From: Actinomycetota bacterium
GTDB lineage: Bacteria; Actinomycetota; Actinomycetes; Nanopelagicales; Nanopelagicaceae
Length of the DNA: 5,648 nucleotides
Reading direction: 5' to 3'
Assembly (NCBI GenBank): GCA_947452525.1
Contig: CANGCW010000068.1
Location: 1 to 5,648, forward strand
The position numbers and the translations under genes are program-made. Position 1 is the first letter of the stretch, and every line of letters starts with the position of its first letter. A model generated the notes under the pieces. That model saw only the letters and a program-made list of their open reading frames with translations, made no database searches and had not been told where the DNA came from. Shown in pieces: positions 4,667 through 5,648 of this stretch.

Positions 4667-5648
4667 GTGGAAGTTAATAAGAAGAAGCCGCTGGCACCAC
4701 AAAACCCAAAGAGCCCAAAGAACATACGCCTTCGAAAGATGGCGCGTGGTCCGCTCTTCTGGATAGTCATTGCTATTGTCGTCATCTCTATCTTCGGCAA
4801 GATCTCCAACTCCGGTGCGCAGTTCACACAGGTGGATACATCAACAATCCTCGCCGAGATCTCTGATAACAAGGTTCAATCCGCGCTCGTTATTGACCGG
4901 ACGCAGAAGATTCAGGTCATCTTGAAGACCGGCAATTATGTCAAGGGATCACAGCGCCTCGAGGCGAGCTATGTCGCTGGACAAGAGCCACTTATCGTTG
5001 AACTTCTAACCTCAAATCCACCTGCGAGTGCGTGGAATGTAAAGGTATCTACACCTTCACTTCTCTCATCGCTGATCTCAACAGTGGTTCCATTCTTACT
5101 CATCGGTTTTCTCTTGATGCTCTTTATGGGCAACGCTGGTGGCGGAAATCGCGTCTTCAACTTCGGTCGCTCAAAGGCGAAGCTGAATAACAAGGAACTC
5201 CCAACAAATACCTTTGCCGATGTTGCTGGTGCCGATGAAGCGGTCGCAGAGCTCCGTGAGATTAAGGACTTCCTCGCTGAGCCACAGAAGTATCAAGATA
5301 TCGGTGCAAAGATTCCTAAGGGCGTACTTCTCTACGGCCCTCCAGGAACAGGTAAGACCCTCCTTGCACGCGCAGTTGCTGGGGAGGCGAACGTTCCATT
5401 CTTCTCAATCTCAGGTTCTGAATTTGTCGAGATGTTTGTCGGTGTTGGTGCAGCGCGTGTACGCGACCTCTTCACCCAGGCAAAGGCGAGCGCCCCTGCA
5501 ATTATCTTCGTCGATGAGATCGATGCAGTCGGCAGACAGCGCGGCGCAGGTATGGGTGGCGGCCACGATGAGCGCGAACAGACTCTTAACCAACTTCTCG
5601 TAGAGATGGATGGCTTCGAGGCTAATGGTCAGGTTATTTTGATCGCGG
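4667..5648 (+). CDS. ftsH: ATP-dependent zinc metalloprotease FtsH (5' part, cut by window edge)
   Basis: FtsH is a hexameric membrane AAA+ protease that extracts and degrades membrane and short-lived cytosolic proteins. The window holds 327 codons of an expected 630-700. In order: a Lys/Pro-rich cytoplasmic tail (1-27), first membrane helix (about 28-44), an external domain (45-132), second helix (about 135-155), FADVAGADEAVAEL (183-196), Walker A GPPGTGKT (224-231), the pore loop MFVGVGAARV (256-265), Walker B IIFVDEID (279-286), and the second region of homology GHDEREQTLNQLLVEMDGF (299-317). The HEXGH zinc protease domain lies beyond the edge. No ATG is available at the N-terminus. I chose GTG 4667, six bases after the purine-rich AGAGAAGAGA (4651-4660); TTG 4664 is the alternative. 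The frame is the same as that of hpt and is open from its stop codon. Confidence 0.93.
   Translation, partial: MEVNKKKPLAPQNPKSPKNIRLRKMARGPLFWIVIAIVVISIFGKISNSGAQFTQVDTSTILAEISDNKVQSALVIDRTQKIQVILKTGNYVKGSQRLEASYVAGQEPLIVELLTSNPPASAWNVKVSTPSLLSSLISTVVPFLLIGFLLMLFMGNAGGGNRVFNFGRSKAKLNNKELPTNTFADVAGADEAVAELREIKDFLAEPQKYQDIGAKIPKGVLLYGPPGTGKTLLARAVAGEANVPFFSISGSEFVEMFVGVGAARVRDLFTQAKASAPAIIFVDEIDAVGRQRGAGMGGGHDEREQTLNQLLVEMDGFEANGQVILIA

Noticed and set aside
5214..5603. 129-codon plus-strand frame inside ftsH
   Set aside because: It is out of frame with the clear FtsH AAA motifs and its translation is low in sense.

Overview
The window looks like chromosomal DNA from an actinobacterium of moderate G+C content (about 50% by eye). 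The clues are a mycobacterial RipA-like wall hydrolase, a short-form TilS, the tilS-hpt-ftsH gene order, GTG starts on three genes in a row, and TANNNT -10 boxes placed so that mRNAs would begin at the start codon. A streamlined freshwater lineage (Nanopelagicales/acI type, or a Luna-type Microbacteriaceae) fits best. That placement comes from recall of such genomes, not from a search.

Layout. Positions 1-92 hold the 5' end of a minus-strand gene of unknown product that runs off the left edge. A 29-base divergent intergenic region (93-121) carries back-to-back -10 boxes for this gene and for a rightward two-gene ABC exporter operon: ATPase 122-1045 and six-helix permease 1042-1836, joined by an ATGA overlap. 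A 67-base gap with a likely promoter and a ribosome binding site precedes a secreted coiled-coil NlpC/P60 endopeptidase (1904-3118). Five bases later comes tilS (3124-4098), which overlaps hpt (4082-4633) by 17 bases. ftsH starts at about 4667 and is cut by the right edge within its AAA domain.

How the genes fit together. The exporter is probably an independent unit. The hydrolase, tilS, hpt and ftsH lie on one strand with gaps of 5, -17 and 33 bases and no visible terminator, so at least partial co-transcription is likely. TilS (tRNA-Ile2 lysidine synthesis), Hpt (purine salvage) and FtsH (membrane protease) form a widely conserved cluster. A wall hydrolase directly in front of it is less standard.

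I see no phage, transposon, CRISPR, toxin-antitoxin or evident new defence system; the window is mostly housekeeping. The features most worth a second look are a perfect 26-bp palindrome inside the ABC ATPase gene, the mirror-image leaderless divergent promoter, and a sharp 300-base GC-rich patch in the 3' part of tilS.
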